A DNA stretch of 8,798 nucleotides from an uncultured Prevotella sp. (GCA_900554835.1 USJD01000150.1:1-8798), one strand, 5' to 3'; positions 1-5,843 are shown, counted from the first letter of the stretch. Made by a program: numbers and translations. Notes: generated by a model from the letters alone, not told the origin.

Positions 1-40
1 TGTAGGAACATTTAGTATTAACAAATAAAACGTTACGATT

Positions 41-202
41 ATGGAGGCTTTATTAACTTTGGCATTTGCCGGTTGGCTCGGCAAGAAAACCGTGGAAGCG
101 GTAGTTGGTGGTGGAAATAAAAAGAAAAGAAGACGCTCTAAGACCAACTGGGATAGACTAAGCTATTCCCAGAAGGCTTGGCTTCATGACCATTCACTAT
201 AG
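41..202 (+). CDS. 53-residue basic small protein, function unknown
   Basis: An ATG at 41 opens a 53-codon frame ending at TAG 200-202. The N-terminus is mildly hydrophobic (MEALLTLAFAGWLGKK, then VEAVVGGG at about 19-26), a very basic cluster follows (KKKRRR at about 28-33), and the tail is aromatic and polar (YSQKAWLHDHSL). The hydrophobic part is short and ends in lysines, so it could be a weak membrane or amphipathic segment rather than a full transmembrane helix. The sequence before the start is A-rich (acaaataaaa), as is common at Bacteroidetes starts, with no clear Shine-Dalgarno. A good intrinsic terminator lies 57 bases after the stop, which supports a real transcribed unit. I do not recognise the family. 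The basic cluster could bind nucleic acid or anionic lipid, but that is a guess. It could still be a chance reading frame. Confidence 0.5.
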   Translation: MEALLTLAFAGWLGKKTVEAVVGGGNKKKRRRSKTNWDRLSYSQKAWLHDHSL

Positions 203-237
203 TTTAATGGCAAATCCTGTAGTTTAAATTGCAAAAT
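198..237. repeat. imperfect direct repeat of about 20 bp, two copies
   Basis: Two adjacent copies read tatagtttaatggcaaatc (198-216) and tgtagtttaaattgcaaaatc (218-237, allowing small gaps). They share TAGTTTAA and GCAAA(A)TC. The first copy overlaps the stop codon of the small gene at 41-202. The pair may be a local duplication or an operator-like site in the 3' untranslated region; no function is shown by the sequence. Confidence 0.35.
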
Positions 238-258
238 CATTATATATAAGGTTCAACG

Positions 259-288
259 CTCCTGGTTCGAGAGAATCAGGAGTTTTTT
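259..288 (+). terminator. intrinsic terminator after the 53-residue gene
   Basis: A 10-bp stem (259-268 with 273-282, including one G-T pair) closes on a GAGA tetraloop and is followed by six T residues at 283-288. The opposite strand has no T-tract, so it acts on + transcripts. The left arm contains GGTTCGA, which resembles a tRNA T-loop, but no tRNA can be folded here. Confidence 0.8.
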
Positions 289-316
289 GTTTGTAAGCCA
301 TTAAAACTCATAAAAG

Positions 317-348
317 TTTGGAGATTAGAATTATTTGTCGTACTTTTG
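317..348 (+). promoter_or_regulatory. Bacteroidetes-type promoter for the 390-702 gene pair
   Basis: TTTG at 317-320 and TACTTTTG at 341-348, separated by 20 bp, match the Bacteroidetes -33 TTTG and -7 TAnnTTTG consensus exactly. Transcription would start near 354-356, about 35 bases before the ATG at 390. Confidence 0.75.
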
Positions 349-389
349 CAGCGGAATAAATTTAATAAAGTCCCTTTGTGGCATAAATT

Positions 390-602
390 ATGTGTAAGGT
401 ATCAGAAGAGACAATCCTCAAGGCTAACGAGAGGATGAGAAAATATAAGATAGGGCAGAACAACAAGAATGTCTCACCTATGGGGTTTACCTTGGAAACT
501 CAAGTCCAAGGTAAGACCTATAGTCAAACATTTACAGAAAATAGCATTAATGCCATCTTTGAACGTGTACTAAGCAATAGGCAGCATGGCAAAGCACTAT
601 AA
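390..602 (+). CDS. 70-residue hypothetical protein, first gene of an overlapping pair
   Basis: The protein is hydrophilic and basic, with no signal peptide or membrane segment. Residues about 4-20 look helical (SEETILKANERMRKY). A middle part at about 31-48 (GFTLETQVQGKTYSQTF) alternates as a beta hairpin would, and a likely helix follows at about 50-63 (ENSINAIFERVLSNR). This order suggests a small folded domain rather than random coding. A consensus promoter lies about 40 bases upstream. The stop overlaps the start region of the next frame by 17 bases, which suggests translational coupling. I do not recognise the family and assign no function. The promoter, the coupled gene and the downstream terminator are the main reasons to think it is real. 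Confidence 0.65.
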   Translation: MCKVSEETILKANERMRKYKIGQNNKNVSPMGFTLETQVQGKTYSQTFTENSINAIFERVLSNRQHGKAL

Positions 603-702
603 CTTCATTTATGAGGAATTGGTAAGGTATGAGGGTGACTTGGTAGGACGTGTTGCCTACTCACTGTATAAAAGGGAAAAGATTGCTTTTATAGAACAAT
701 AG
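586..702 (+). CDS. 38-residue small protein overlapping the 70-residue gene
   Basis: ATG at 586 lies inside the end of the 390-602 gene, in the +1 frame relative to it, and runs to TAG 700-702. The protein reads MAKHYNFIYEELVRYEGD, then LVGRVAYSLYKREKIAFIEQ. It is a mix of aromatic, acidic and basic residues without a signal peptide. From memory, an opening of the type IYEELV...GxxAYSxYKRxKI occurs at the N-terminus of longer Bacteroidetes membrane-associated proteins of unknown function. If so, this could be a shortened relative or a remnant carrying only that module; I hold this weakly. The stop codon is part of the left arm of the terminator hairpin, so the transcription unit ends exactly here. 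Confidence 0.5.
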   Translation: MAKHYNFIYEELVRYEGDLVGRVAYSLYKREKIAFIEQ

Positions 703-745
703 AGTAGGATGTAGGGGAGTAATCCCCTACATCTACTCTATTTTC
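701..745 (+). terminator. strong hairpin terminator closing the small-gene pair
   Basis: Left arm AGAGTAG (701-707), one bulged G (708) and ATGTAGGGG (709-717) pair with CCCCTACAT (724-732) and CTACTCT (733-739), giving 16 bp around a six-base loop. TTTT follows on the + strand at 741-744. The arm starts within the stop codon of the 586-702 gene. The opposite strand has only a weak T-rich run after the stem, but the hairpin may also stop the convergent GH5 transcript, for which I see no better terminator. Confidence 0.75.
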
Positions 746-747
746 CC

Positions 748-835
748 TGCCCAGGCAAGAATTTTTGCTTGCCCACGCAGAAAATCATCCCTGCCTATGC
801 AGCTGCTTCTGCTTGCCTGAGCGGGAAACAATCGG
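748..835. repeat. four degenerate 22-bp tandem repeat units
   Basis: The pentamer TGCCY recurs at 748, 770, 792 and 814, exactly 22 bases apart. Unit cores are TGCCCAGGCA, TGCCCACGCA, TGCCTATGCA and TGCCTGAGCG; most then continue with G/A-rich and T-rich bases. The core is close to a small palindrome, and units 1 and 2 together can form GGCAAG...CTTGCC (754-759 with 768-773). The block sits between two convergent genes, just past the stop of the GH5 gene. The period is not a multiple of three, so it is not a coding repeat. It may be one copy of an interspersed intergenic repeat family. Confidence 0.65.
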
Positions 836-851
836 TCGTGCGATATCTTTC

Positions 852-1805
852 TTATTTGTTGTATTTTTTGAGGGCATCCCTTACCATCTTTCCCCAAGGC
901 TTGATCAGGTCAGGAGTCCAGTTGCCTGTGGCTTTTGCCCTTGGCAATATCATGGAGCAGGTTTCGTCCTTGTCTGAAACAGACCAGTTTACCCAACTCA
1001 CCTTGTTCTTTTCCATGACATCAAGCCATTTCTGATATTCATCTGGAGCAAGAGGACCATTGCCTGAAGCTTCCATGCCTGCACATTCTGAAACGAAGAC
1101 AGGTAATCCACTCTTTACGGCAGCTTCCAGTTTGTCACGGAGATAGTCTTTATGGGTTGCGGCATAGAAGTGGAGGGTGTACATCACATTGCTGACTCCC
1201 TCAATCGGACTTTTAGCCACGAGGTCGATGTCCTGATCCCAATGAGGGCAACCCATGAGGATGATGTTGTCCGGGTCGTATTTGCGGATTTCGTCGATGA
1301 TGGTCTTGGCATATACCTTGAGGTCTTCCCATTTGTCTTCTACAGGTTCGTTATAGAGTTCATAGATGACATGAGGATATTTACCATATTTCTGAGCCAT
1401 GGAGGCAAAGAAGGCTTTGGCTTCCTCGGTGTGCATCTTGTGAGCATGCCAGTCGATAATCACGTAGGTATTGTTCTTGATGGCGGCATCCACTACGTTG
1501 GAAATGCATTTCAGGGCAAATTCAGGGTTCTCCAGATAGTTGTCTTCGATTTGGATGCCCATGGCAGCACGGATAATATTGGCGTGCCAGTCGTTAGCCA
1601 GCCATTTTACGGCATCTTTATTGTAGAAACGAGGCCAGATGTTGTGCCATCCCAGGCTCACGCCTCTCAATACGACAGGGTTTCCGTTTTCGTCGCAAAG
1701 TTGCGCTTCTTTCACTTGCAGTTGTCCCCATTGTTTTACGGGATTTGCTGCATTCAGATTAGCCATGCAGAGCAAGGCTACCAGTAGGGTTAATAGTTTC
1801 TTCAT
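852..1805 (-). CDS. GH5 family secreted endo-beta-1,4-glucanase (cellulase)
   Basis: This is a 317-residue glycoside hydrolase family 5 enzyme, most like subfamily 2, which cleaves internal beta-1,4-glucan bonds by a retaining mechanism. A signal peptide (MKKLLTLLVALLCMANLNA) suggests export; Cys13 is not in a convincing lipobox. Markers in order: LRGVSLGWHNIW (46-57), the conserved Arg in IIRAAM (R79), IIDWH (116-120), the acid/base glutamate in YNEP (E153), HFY (212-214), the nucleophile in VSECAG (E240), and VNWSVSDKDET (272-282). The residue after the nucleophile is Cys where many relatives have Trp or Phe. There is no carbohydrate-binding module, and the length fits a single catalytic domain. 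The gene has its own promoter, is separated from cdsA by a terminator, and is not in a polysaccharide utilisation locus within this window. Substrate could also be mixed-linkage glucan or glucomannan. Confidence 0.93.
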   Translation of the reverse strand: MKKLLTLLVALLCMANLNAANPVKQWGQLQVKEAQLCDENGNPVVLRGVSLGWHNIWPRFYNKDAVKWLANDWHANIIRAAMGIQIEDNYLENPEFALKCISNVVDAAIKNNTYVIIDWHAHKMHTEEAKAFFASMAQKYGKYPHVIYELYNEPVEDKWEDLKVYAKTIIDEIRKYDPDNIILMGCPHWDQDIDLVAKSPIEGVSNVMYTLHFYAATHKDYLRDKLEAAVKSGLPVFVSECAGMEASGNGPLAPDEYQKWLDVMEKNKVSWVNWSVSDKDETCSMILPRAKATGNWTPDLIKPWGKMVRDALKKYNK

Positions 1806-1840
1806 TATATTCTGTTTATTTAAAATTGTATGCTATTCTG

Positions 1841-1872
1841 CAAATCTACGATAATTCTTTGGTTTCTCCAAG
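1841..1872 (-). promoter_or_regulatory. promoter of the GH5 gene
   Basis: On the - strand, TAGATTTG (1848-1841) matches TAnnTTTG exactly. CTTG (1872-1869) lies 20 bp upstream and differs from the -33 TTTG by one base. Transcription would start near 1835, giving a leader of about 30 bases before the ATG at 1805. Confidence 0.65.
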
Positions 1873-1899
1873 AAAACAGATTGCTTTTTTACTTGTATG

Positions 1900-1938
1900 A
1901 AACAAAACAGGACGTACTTCTTTGCGAAGCACGTCCTG
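1900..1938 (-). terminator. terminator of the rsfS-ftsH-cdsA operon
   Basis: Reading the - strand, an 8-bp stem (1938-1931 with 1915-1908), one C-A mismatch and four more pairs (1929-1926 with 1920-1917) enclose a five-base loop. TTTTGTTT follows on the - strand (1907-1900). It lies about 45 bases after the cdsA stop and separates cdsA from the GH5 gene. Confidence 0.8.
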
Positions 1939-1981
1939 ATAGTATAAAATGTTTCTTGTTTGCTGAACTTATTGGATTGGC

Positions 1982-2857
1982 TTATCCGAACAGTTGGAGG
2001 GTGTAGAGATAAATCACTGCGGCTGGAATTGCCATGAGTGAAGAATCGAAACGGTCGAGCATACCTCCGTGTCCTGGAAGAATATTTCCACTGTCTTTCA
2101 CGCCGATGGTGCGTTTGAAGAGGCTCTCTACCAAGTCGCCCCATGTGCCAAATACAGCGACTACCAAACCTAATCCCATCCACTCAGGGATGTTCAAGGT
2201 ATGCAGGGTTTCTCCTGAATTGGCAAAGTAACCGACGATGGCTGCGGCAATCAGTACGAAGATACCTCCACCGATGCTTCCTTCCCAACTCTTGGCAGGG
2301 CTGATGCGAGGGAAGAGCTTGTGCTTTCCGAAAAGAGAGCCACTGCAATAGGCACCTGTATCATTGGTCCAGAGGAAGATGAATACGCTCAGCGGTAAGA
2401 GCATGTCGTAATGTATCTGTCCGTCTTCTGCTGATACTTCAAATGCCAATACGTTGATGAGCGAGAATGGGAGAGCGATGTACATCTGTGAAAGCATCGT
2501 GTAAGCCCAGTCGCCAACAGCATTCTTATTGCCTGTATATAATTCATAGATGAAGAGATATACAATCGTGAAGATGTATGGGATGAAGACTACGAAATTG
2601 TAGCCTGTAACACCCGTACGGAATCCAGCTACGGCAAGGAAGAAATATACACCTGCTACGGTAGAAATGAAACGGTTGACGCAAACGTCTTCTATCTCAT
2701 TGTTGACTAACCCGCAGTATTCCCAGATACTCAGACCAGTGATCAGAGCGAAGAGGAGTACCATTGCTCTCGGTTGCAGGAAACATGAAACCATACAGCC
2801 GACGAAGAGTACGCCGGTGATGGTTCTGATGATAAGGTTCTTTTGTTTGTCTGTCAT
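1982..2857 (-). CDS. cdsA: phosphatidate cytidylyltransferase (CDP-diglyceride synthase)
   Basis: CdsA makes CDP-diacylglycerol from phosphatidic acid and CTP, the branch point for membrane phospholipids, and works in the inner membrane. The 291-residue protein is a string of hydrophobic helices (for example about 10-25, 30-45, 64-79, 87-105, 151-165, 197-210, 226-238, 272-288). The family signature lies at 245-271: SLFKR, then KDSG, then PGHGGMLDRFD. It keeps the conserved Lys-Arg pair, the HGG and both aspartates of the metal and nucleotide site. Length is normal for the family. The start at 2857 lies 12 bases after the ftsH stop, so the two genes are co-transcribed. The upstream bases are A-rich (CAAAAAG) with no strong Shine-Dalgarno. 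Confidence 0.97.
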   Translation of the reverse strand: MTDKQKNLIIRTITGVLFVGCMVSCFLQPRAMVLLFALITGLSIWEYCGLVNNEIEDVCVNRFISTVAGVYFFLAVAGFRTGVTGYNFVVFIPYIFTIVYLFIYELYTGNKNAVGDWAYTMLSQMYIALPFSLINVLAFEVSAEDGQIHYDMLLPLSVFIFLWTNDTGAYCSGSLFGKHKLFPRISPAKSWEGSIGGGIFVLIAAAIVGYFANSGETLHTLNIPEWMGLGLVVAVFGTWGDLVESLFKRTIGVKDSGNILPGHGGMLDRFDSSLMAIPAAVIYLYTLQLFG

Positions 2858-2869
2858 GACTTTTTGGTA

Positions 2870-4948
2870 TTAATTATTATCGTCCTGCTTGTCCTCGGCA
2901 TGACTTTCGTCCTGCTTGTCTTCAGCATTCTTGTTGTTTTCCTCATGCTCCTTGATAGCAGCCTGTACCTCTGGAAGTTCCTTGACGGTGTCATCGATCT
3001 TAGGCTGCTCGTCCTCCATGATTTCCTGAGAACGGCTCATCCAAGGGCGCTTGCCGAAGATCTTTTCTACGTCTTCTGCCATGATGACCTCTTTCTGTAT
3101 CAGGAGTTCTGCCAGCGCATTGTGACCCTCCTTGTGTTCCATCAGAATGTTCTTGGCACGGGTATATTGCTCGTTCACCATCTTGAGTACCTCCTCATCG
3201 ATTTCTCTTGCTGTTGTTTCAGAGTATGGGCGCTGGAAAGAGTATTCGCTCTGATTGTAGTAGCAGATGTTTGGTAATGTCTTACTCATACCGAGATAAG
3301 CCACCATGCCGTATGCACTCTTGGTAGCACGCTCCAGATCGTTCATCGCACCAGAAGAGATATGTCCTGTAAACAGTTCCTCTGCTGCACGTCCGCCCAT
3401 CAGCGAGCACATCTCGTCGAGCATCTGCTCCTTGGTGGTAATCTGTCTTTCCTCTGGCAAATACCATGCTGCACCCAAAGCCTGTCCGCGAGGTACGATG
3501 GTAACCTTGATGAGCGGGTTGGCATACTGGCAGAACCATGAGATTGTGGCATGACCAGCCTCATGCAATGCGATGCTGCGCTTTTCATCTGCAGTCATCA
3601 CCTTGGTCTTCTTCTCCAGTCCACCTACGATACGGTCAACAGCATCGAGGAAGTCCTGCTTGCATACAGCCTTCTTGTCGTGGCGTGCAGCGATGAGGGC
3701 TGCCTCATTACAAACATTGGCGATATCTGCACCCGAGAATCCTGGAGTCTGACGAGCCAGGAGATCGATATCTACTGTTTCGTCTATCTTGATTGGTTTC
3801 AGATGAACCTGGAAGATGGCCTTACGCTCGTTCAAGCCAGGCAGATCAACGTGGATTTCACGGTCGAAACGTCCGGCACGGAGCAGGGCACTATCCAGCA
3901 TATCAACACGGTTGGTAGCTGCAAGGATGATGACACCACTGTTGGTACCGAAGCCGTCCATCTCTGTCAGGAGGGCATTCAGGGTATTCTCACGTTCATC
4001 GTTACCGCCCATGGCTGGGTTCTTGCTGCGGGCACGACCCACGGCATCAATCTCATCGATGAAGATGATGCTTGGCGCCTTTTCCTTCGCCTGTCTGAAG
4101 AGGTCGCGAACACGGGATGCACCGACACCCACAAACATTTCAACGAAGTCGGAACCGCTCATAGAGAAGAATGGTACACCCGCTTCACCGGCTACAGCCT
4201 TTGCCAGGAGTGTCTTACCTGTTCCCGGAGGACCCACGAGGAGTGCTCCCTTAGGAATCTTACCACCCAGGTCGGTATATTTCTGTGGGTTTTTGAGGAA
4301 CTCCACGATTTCCTCCACTTCCTGTTTGGCACCTTCCTGTCCGGCCACGTCCTTGAAGGTAATACCTAATGTATTTCCCTTTTCATACATGCGTGCTTTG
4401 CTCTTGCCGACATTGAAGATGCCACCGCCAGAGCCGCCCATGCCACCGCCCATTCTTCCTGATACCCACCAGATGAGGAGGAAGAAGATGATGAGTGGGG
4501 CGAAGTTGATCAGGAGACTGATGAAGTCGTTGCCTTTCTCGTTGACATAGTTGTAAGACTTGATTTTCTTTGCCTTCACCATGTTGTCGAGATATTTGTC
4601 AACTTCGTCTATTGAACCATACTGCACTTCAACATAAGGAGCAGGTCCTACGTTCTTCGCACTGGTATGATATACATCTCTGATATGATTTGGGGCAACG
4701 TACACTTTCAGATTGCCGTCGTTCTTATTGGCAGTAACGCTCAGTACGTATCCCTTTTCGATGTATTCCTTGAATTCAGTGTAAGTAGCTTTTTTGTTTG
4801 CACTTCCACCTAATGCATCACCACCACCATTCAGAAAGACAACTATCAAACTGATGAGGATGATGACGTAAAGCCAGCTCATATTGAACCGAGGCATCTT
4901 TGGCGGTTTTCCTCCGCCATGATTGTTCATTCTGTTTCCTTGTTCCAT
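2870..4948 (-). CDS. ftsH: ATP-dependent zinc metalloprotease FtsH
   Basis: FtsH is a membrane-anchored hexameric AAA+ protease that extracts and degrades damaged membrane proteins and some cytosolic regulators. Seen in order in 692 residues: membrane helix about 24-40, periplasmic domain about 41-141, second helix about 143-162, and a glycine-rich linker (164-176). The AAA+ domain follows, with Walker A GPPGTGKT (239-246), pore motif MFVGVG (271-276), Walker B IIFIDE (294-299), and second region of homology ATNR (344-347) with arginine fingers R360 and R363. The protease domain has HEAGH (462-466), with a probable third zinc ligand at D537 in NDLERAT. The C-terminal tail is highly charged and contains AEDKQD twice (675-680 and 684-689). 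ATG at 4948 gives the longest frame; M7 (start 4930) has AAGGA six bases upstream and may be the true start. Middle gene of rsfS-ftsH-cdsA. Confidence 0.98.
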   Translation of the reverse strand: MEQGNRMNNHGGGKPPKMPRFNMSWLYVIILISLIVVFLNGGGDALGGSANKKATYTEFKEYIEKGYVLSVTANKNDGNLKVYVAPNHIRDVYHTSAKNVGPAPYVEVQYGSIDEVDKYLDNMVKAKKIKSYNYVNEKGNDFISLLINFAPLIIFFLLIWWVSGRMGGGMGGSGGGIFNVGKSKARMYEKGNTLGITFKDVAGQEGAKQEVEEIVEFLKNPQKYTDLGGKIPKGALLVGPPGTGKTLLAKAVAGEAGVPFFSMSGSDFVEMFVGVGASRVRDLFRQAKEKAPSIIFIDEIDAVGRARSKNPAMGGNDERENTLNALLTEMDGFGTNSGVIILAATNRVDMLDSALLRAGRFDREIHVDLPGLNERKAIFQVHLKPIKIDETVDIDLLARQTPGFSGADIANVCNEAALIAARHDKKAVCKQDFLDAVDRIVGGLEKKTKVMTADEKRSIALHEAGHATISWFCQYANPLIKVTIVPRGQALGAAWYLPEERQITTKEQMLDEMCSLMGGRAAEELFTGHISSGAMNDLERATKSAYGMVAYLGMSKTLPNICYYNQSEYSFQRPYSETTAREIDEEVLKMVNEQYTRAKNILMEHKEGHNALAELLIQKEVIMAEDVEKIFGKRPWMSRSQEIMEDEQPKIDDTVKELPEVQAAIKEHEENNKNAEDKQDESHAEDKQDDNN

Positions 4949-5089
4949 ATCTTCTGATATTATATGAATCCTATATCGTGTATAAAACTATAGTATGGTA
5001 GTCTTACACCTTATTATATTTATACCTTAATTATATATATATTAATTATATAATATGTCAACTCCGGATAAAGGAAGTTGTTCCGCTGA
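4949..5089. other. AT-rich gap between rsfS and ftsH
   Basis: These 141 bases are strongly AT-rich, with an alternating TA tract and TAATTA repeats at about 5027-5056. A box close to TAnnTTTG (TAGTTTTA on the - strand, 4990-4983) has no TTTG at the right distance. A weak imperfect hairpin (5060-5065 with 5073-5079) follows the rsfS stop without a T-tract. The gap is long for a tight operon, so ftsH may have an additional promoter here, but I cannot point to a convincing one. Confidence 0.4.
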
Positions 5090-5449
5090 TTAGTCGAGGT
5101 CAGGAATCTCTGTCAGGTTGGCGTCTTCCCAGAGGTGCTCCAAATCATAGAACTGTCTAACTTCTGGTTGGAAGATATGCACAAGTACATCCACGAAGTC
5201 GATAGCAACCCACTGGTCATTTCCCAATCCCGCAACATTTGCAGGTTTCTCTCCCAGGTTTTTTCTGCAGAAATCGCCTACAGATTCAGCGATAGCTTCC
5301 ACCTGTGATGGAGAGTTGCCCTGACAGATTACGAAGTACTTGGCGATAGTACCATCGATGTGTGTCAGGTCGGCAATCACAATTTTACTACCTTTTTTTT
5401 CCTGTATTCCTTCTTTAATAGTCTCTACTAATTGTTTTGTTGTATTCAT
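5090..5449 (-). CDS. rsfS: ribosomal silencing factor RsfS (Iojap/DUF143)
   Basis: RsfS binds ribosomal protein uL14 on the 50S subunit and blocks joining with the 30S, which lowers translation when nutrients are short. The 119-residue protein shows the family pattern: an N-terminal helix (1-18), a strand IVIADLTHIDG (23-33) followed by AKYFVICQGNSPSQVEAIAE (36-55), then NDQWVAIDFVDVLVHIF (77-93) and FYDLEHLWEDA (100-110). The conserved Trp-(x)-Asp-(x)-Asp-Val-(x)-Val-His-(x)-Phe pattern is intact. Length is normal. It is first in the operon, with a TAnnTTTG box about 55 bases upstream. An eight-A run covers codons 17-19 (Glu-Lys-Lys), a possible slippage site but without obvious frame consequences. 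Confidence 0.96.
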   Translation of the reverse strand: MNTTKQLVETIKEGIQEKKGSKIVIADLTHIDGTIAKYFVICQGNSPSQVEAIAESVGDFCRKNLGEKPANVAGLGNDQWVAIDFVDVLVHIFQPEVRQFYDLEHLWEDANLTEIPDLD

Positions 5450-5502
5450 TGATGATTTTCTATTAATTGTCTCGTTTATGTTTTTTCTTTATAAAAGCCT
5501 TG

Positions 5503-5510
5503 CAAAGATA
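5503..5510 (-). promoter_or_regulatory. -7 box of the rsfS-ftsH-cdsA promoter
   Basis: On the - strand, TATCTTTG (5510-5503) is an exact TAnnTTTG match. No clear TTTG lies 19-21 bp upstream; the expected place is G/C-rich (CGGG near 5534-5531). Transcription would start near 5497, about 48 bases before the rsfS ATG. Confidence 0.55.
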
Positions 5511-5580
5511 CGCTAAATACATGGAAAAACCCCGAAAAACGATAAAAATTGAGATTTTTTAGAAAAAAGACGCTGATTTT

Positions 5581-5611
5581 TTTGGTAATTCAGAAAAAAG
5601 TAGTACCTTTG
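5581..5611 (+). promoter_or_regulatory. promoter of the tRNA-Gln gene
   Basis: TTTG at 5581-5584 and TACCTTTG at 5604-5611 are 19 bp apart and match the Bacteroidetes consensus. Transcription would start near 5617, leaving a leader of about 38 bases that contains an inverted repeat (ATTATGA 5620-5626, TCATAAT 5634-5640). Confidence 0.75.
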
Positions 5612-5654
5612 CACTCGCAATTATGATTAATGCTCATAATGATTGCTAAGACAT

Positions 5655-5725
5655 TGGGATATGGTGTAATGGTAACACTACAGATTCTGGTCCTGTCATT
5701 CCTGGTTCGAGTCCGGGTATCCCAA
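5655..5725 (+). tRNA. trnQ: tRNA-Gln, anticodon CUG
   Basis: A full cloverleaf folds. The acceptor stem is TGGGATA (5655-5661) with TATCCCA (5718-5724) and discriminator A5725. The D stem is GTGT (5664-5667) with ACAC (5675-5678) around AATGGTA. The anticodon stem is ACAGA (5680-5684) with CCTGT (5692-5696), and the loop TTCTGGT has CTG at 5687-5689. The T stem is CCTGG (5701-5705) with CCGGG (5713-5717) and loop TTCGAGT. The anticodon CUG reads CAG codons for glutamine; the U at position 1 also fits a glutamine tRNA. The 31-39 pair is an A-C mismatch next to the loop. The 3' CCA is not encoded and must be added after transcription. It has its own promoter and terminator and no neighbouring tRNA. 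Confidence 0.95.
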
Positions 5726-5746
5726 CTTAATTGGTTAAACTGAATG

Positions 5747-5774
5747 GCATCTTCATTATGGAGGTGCTTTTTTT
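5747..5774 (+). terminator. terminator of the tRNA-Gln gene
   Basis: An 8-bp stem (GCATCTTC 5747-5754 with GGAGGTGC 5760-5767, two G-T pairs) with loop ATTAT is followed by seven T residues at 5768-5774. It begins about 20 bases after the tRNA 3' end. Confidence 0.8.
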
Positions 5775-5797
5775 ATGCATTCATACGAGAAAATATT

Positions 5798-5843
5798 AAT
5801 CCCTTAGTGTTTCTGCAAGAAGAACACTAAGGGATTCTTTTTT
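5798..5843. terminator. long hairpin between the tRNA and the pseudouridine synthase gene
   Basis: A near-perfect stem of about 14 bp pairs AATCCCTTAGTGTT (5798-5811) with AACACTAAGGGATT (5823-5836). On the + strand it is followed by C and six T residues (5838-5843). On the - strand, the side of the gene ending at 5899, it is followed by the weaker run TAATATTTTC. It is best read as the terminator of the 5899-7563 gene, probably bidirectional, and it gives the tRNA transcript a second stop. Confidence 0.75.

Noticed and set aside
255..290. tRNA fragment suggested by GGTTCGA
   Set aside because: The bases form a 10-bp terminator hairpin with a GAGA loop, and no acceptor, D or anticodon arm exists nearby.
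748..835. Short CRISPR-like array
   Set aside because: The units are contiguous with a 22-base period, are degenerate, and have no unique spacers of constant length. No cas genes are present.
765..1035. + strand frames reading through the 22-bp repeats into the GH5 gene
   Set aside because: They run into the antisense of the GH5 gene, and the repeat period is not a multiple of three, so there is no protein repeat.
1152..1787. 211-codon + strand frame opposite the GH5 gene
   Set aside because: It is antisense to a clear glycoside hydrolase with intact catalytic motifs, with no signs of an independent protein.
3551..4550. Long + strand frames (272 and 244 codons) opposite ftsH
   Set aside because: They lie wholly antisense to the well-supported ftsH gene and show no domain features. 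They are by-products of its codon use.
5027..5056. AT-rich palindromic tract as a replication origin or attachment site
   Set aside because: It is only low-complexity TA sequence between co-oriented operon genes, with no DnaA boxes, integrase or flanking repeats.
5060..5079. Terminator between rsfS and ftsH
   Set aside because: The stem is short and imperfect and lacks a T-tract, and the conserved gene order favours read-through.
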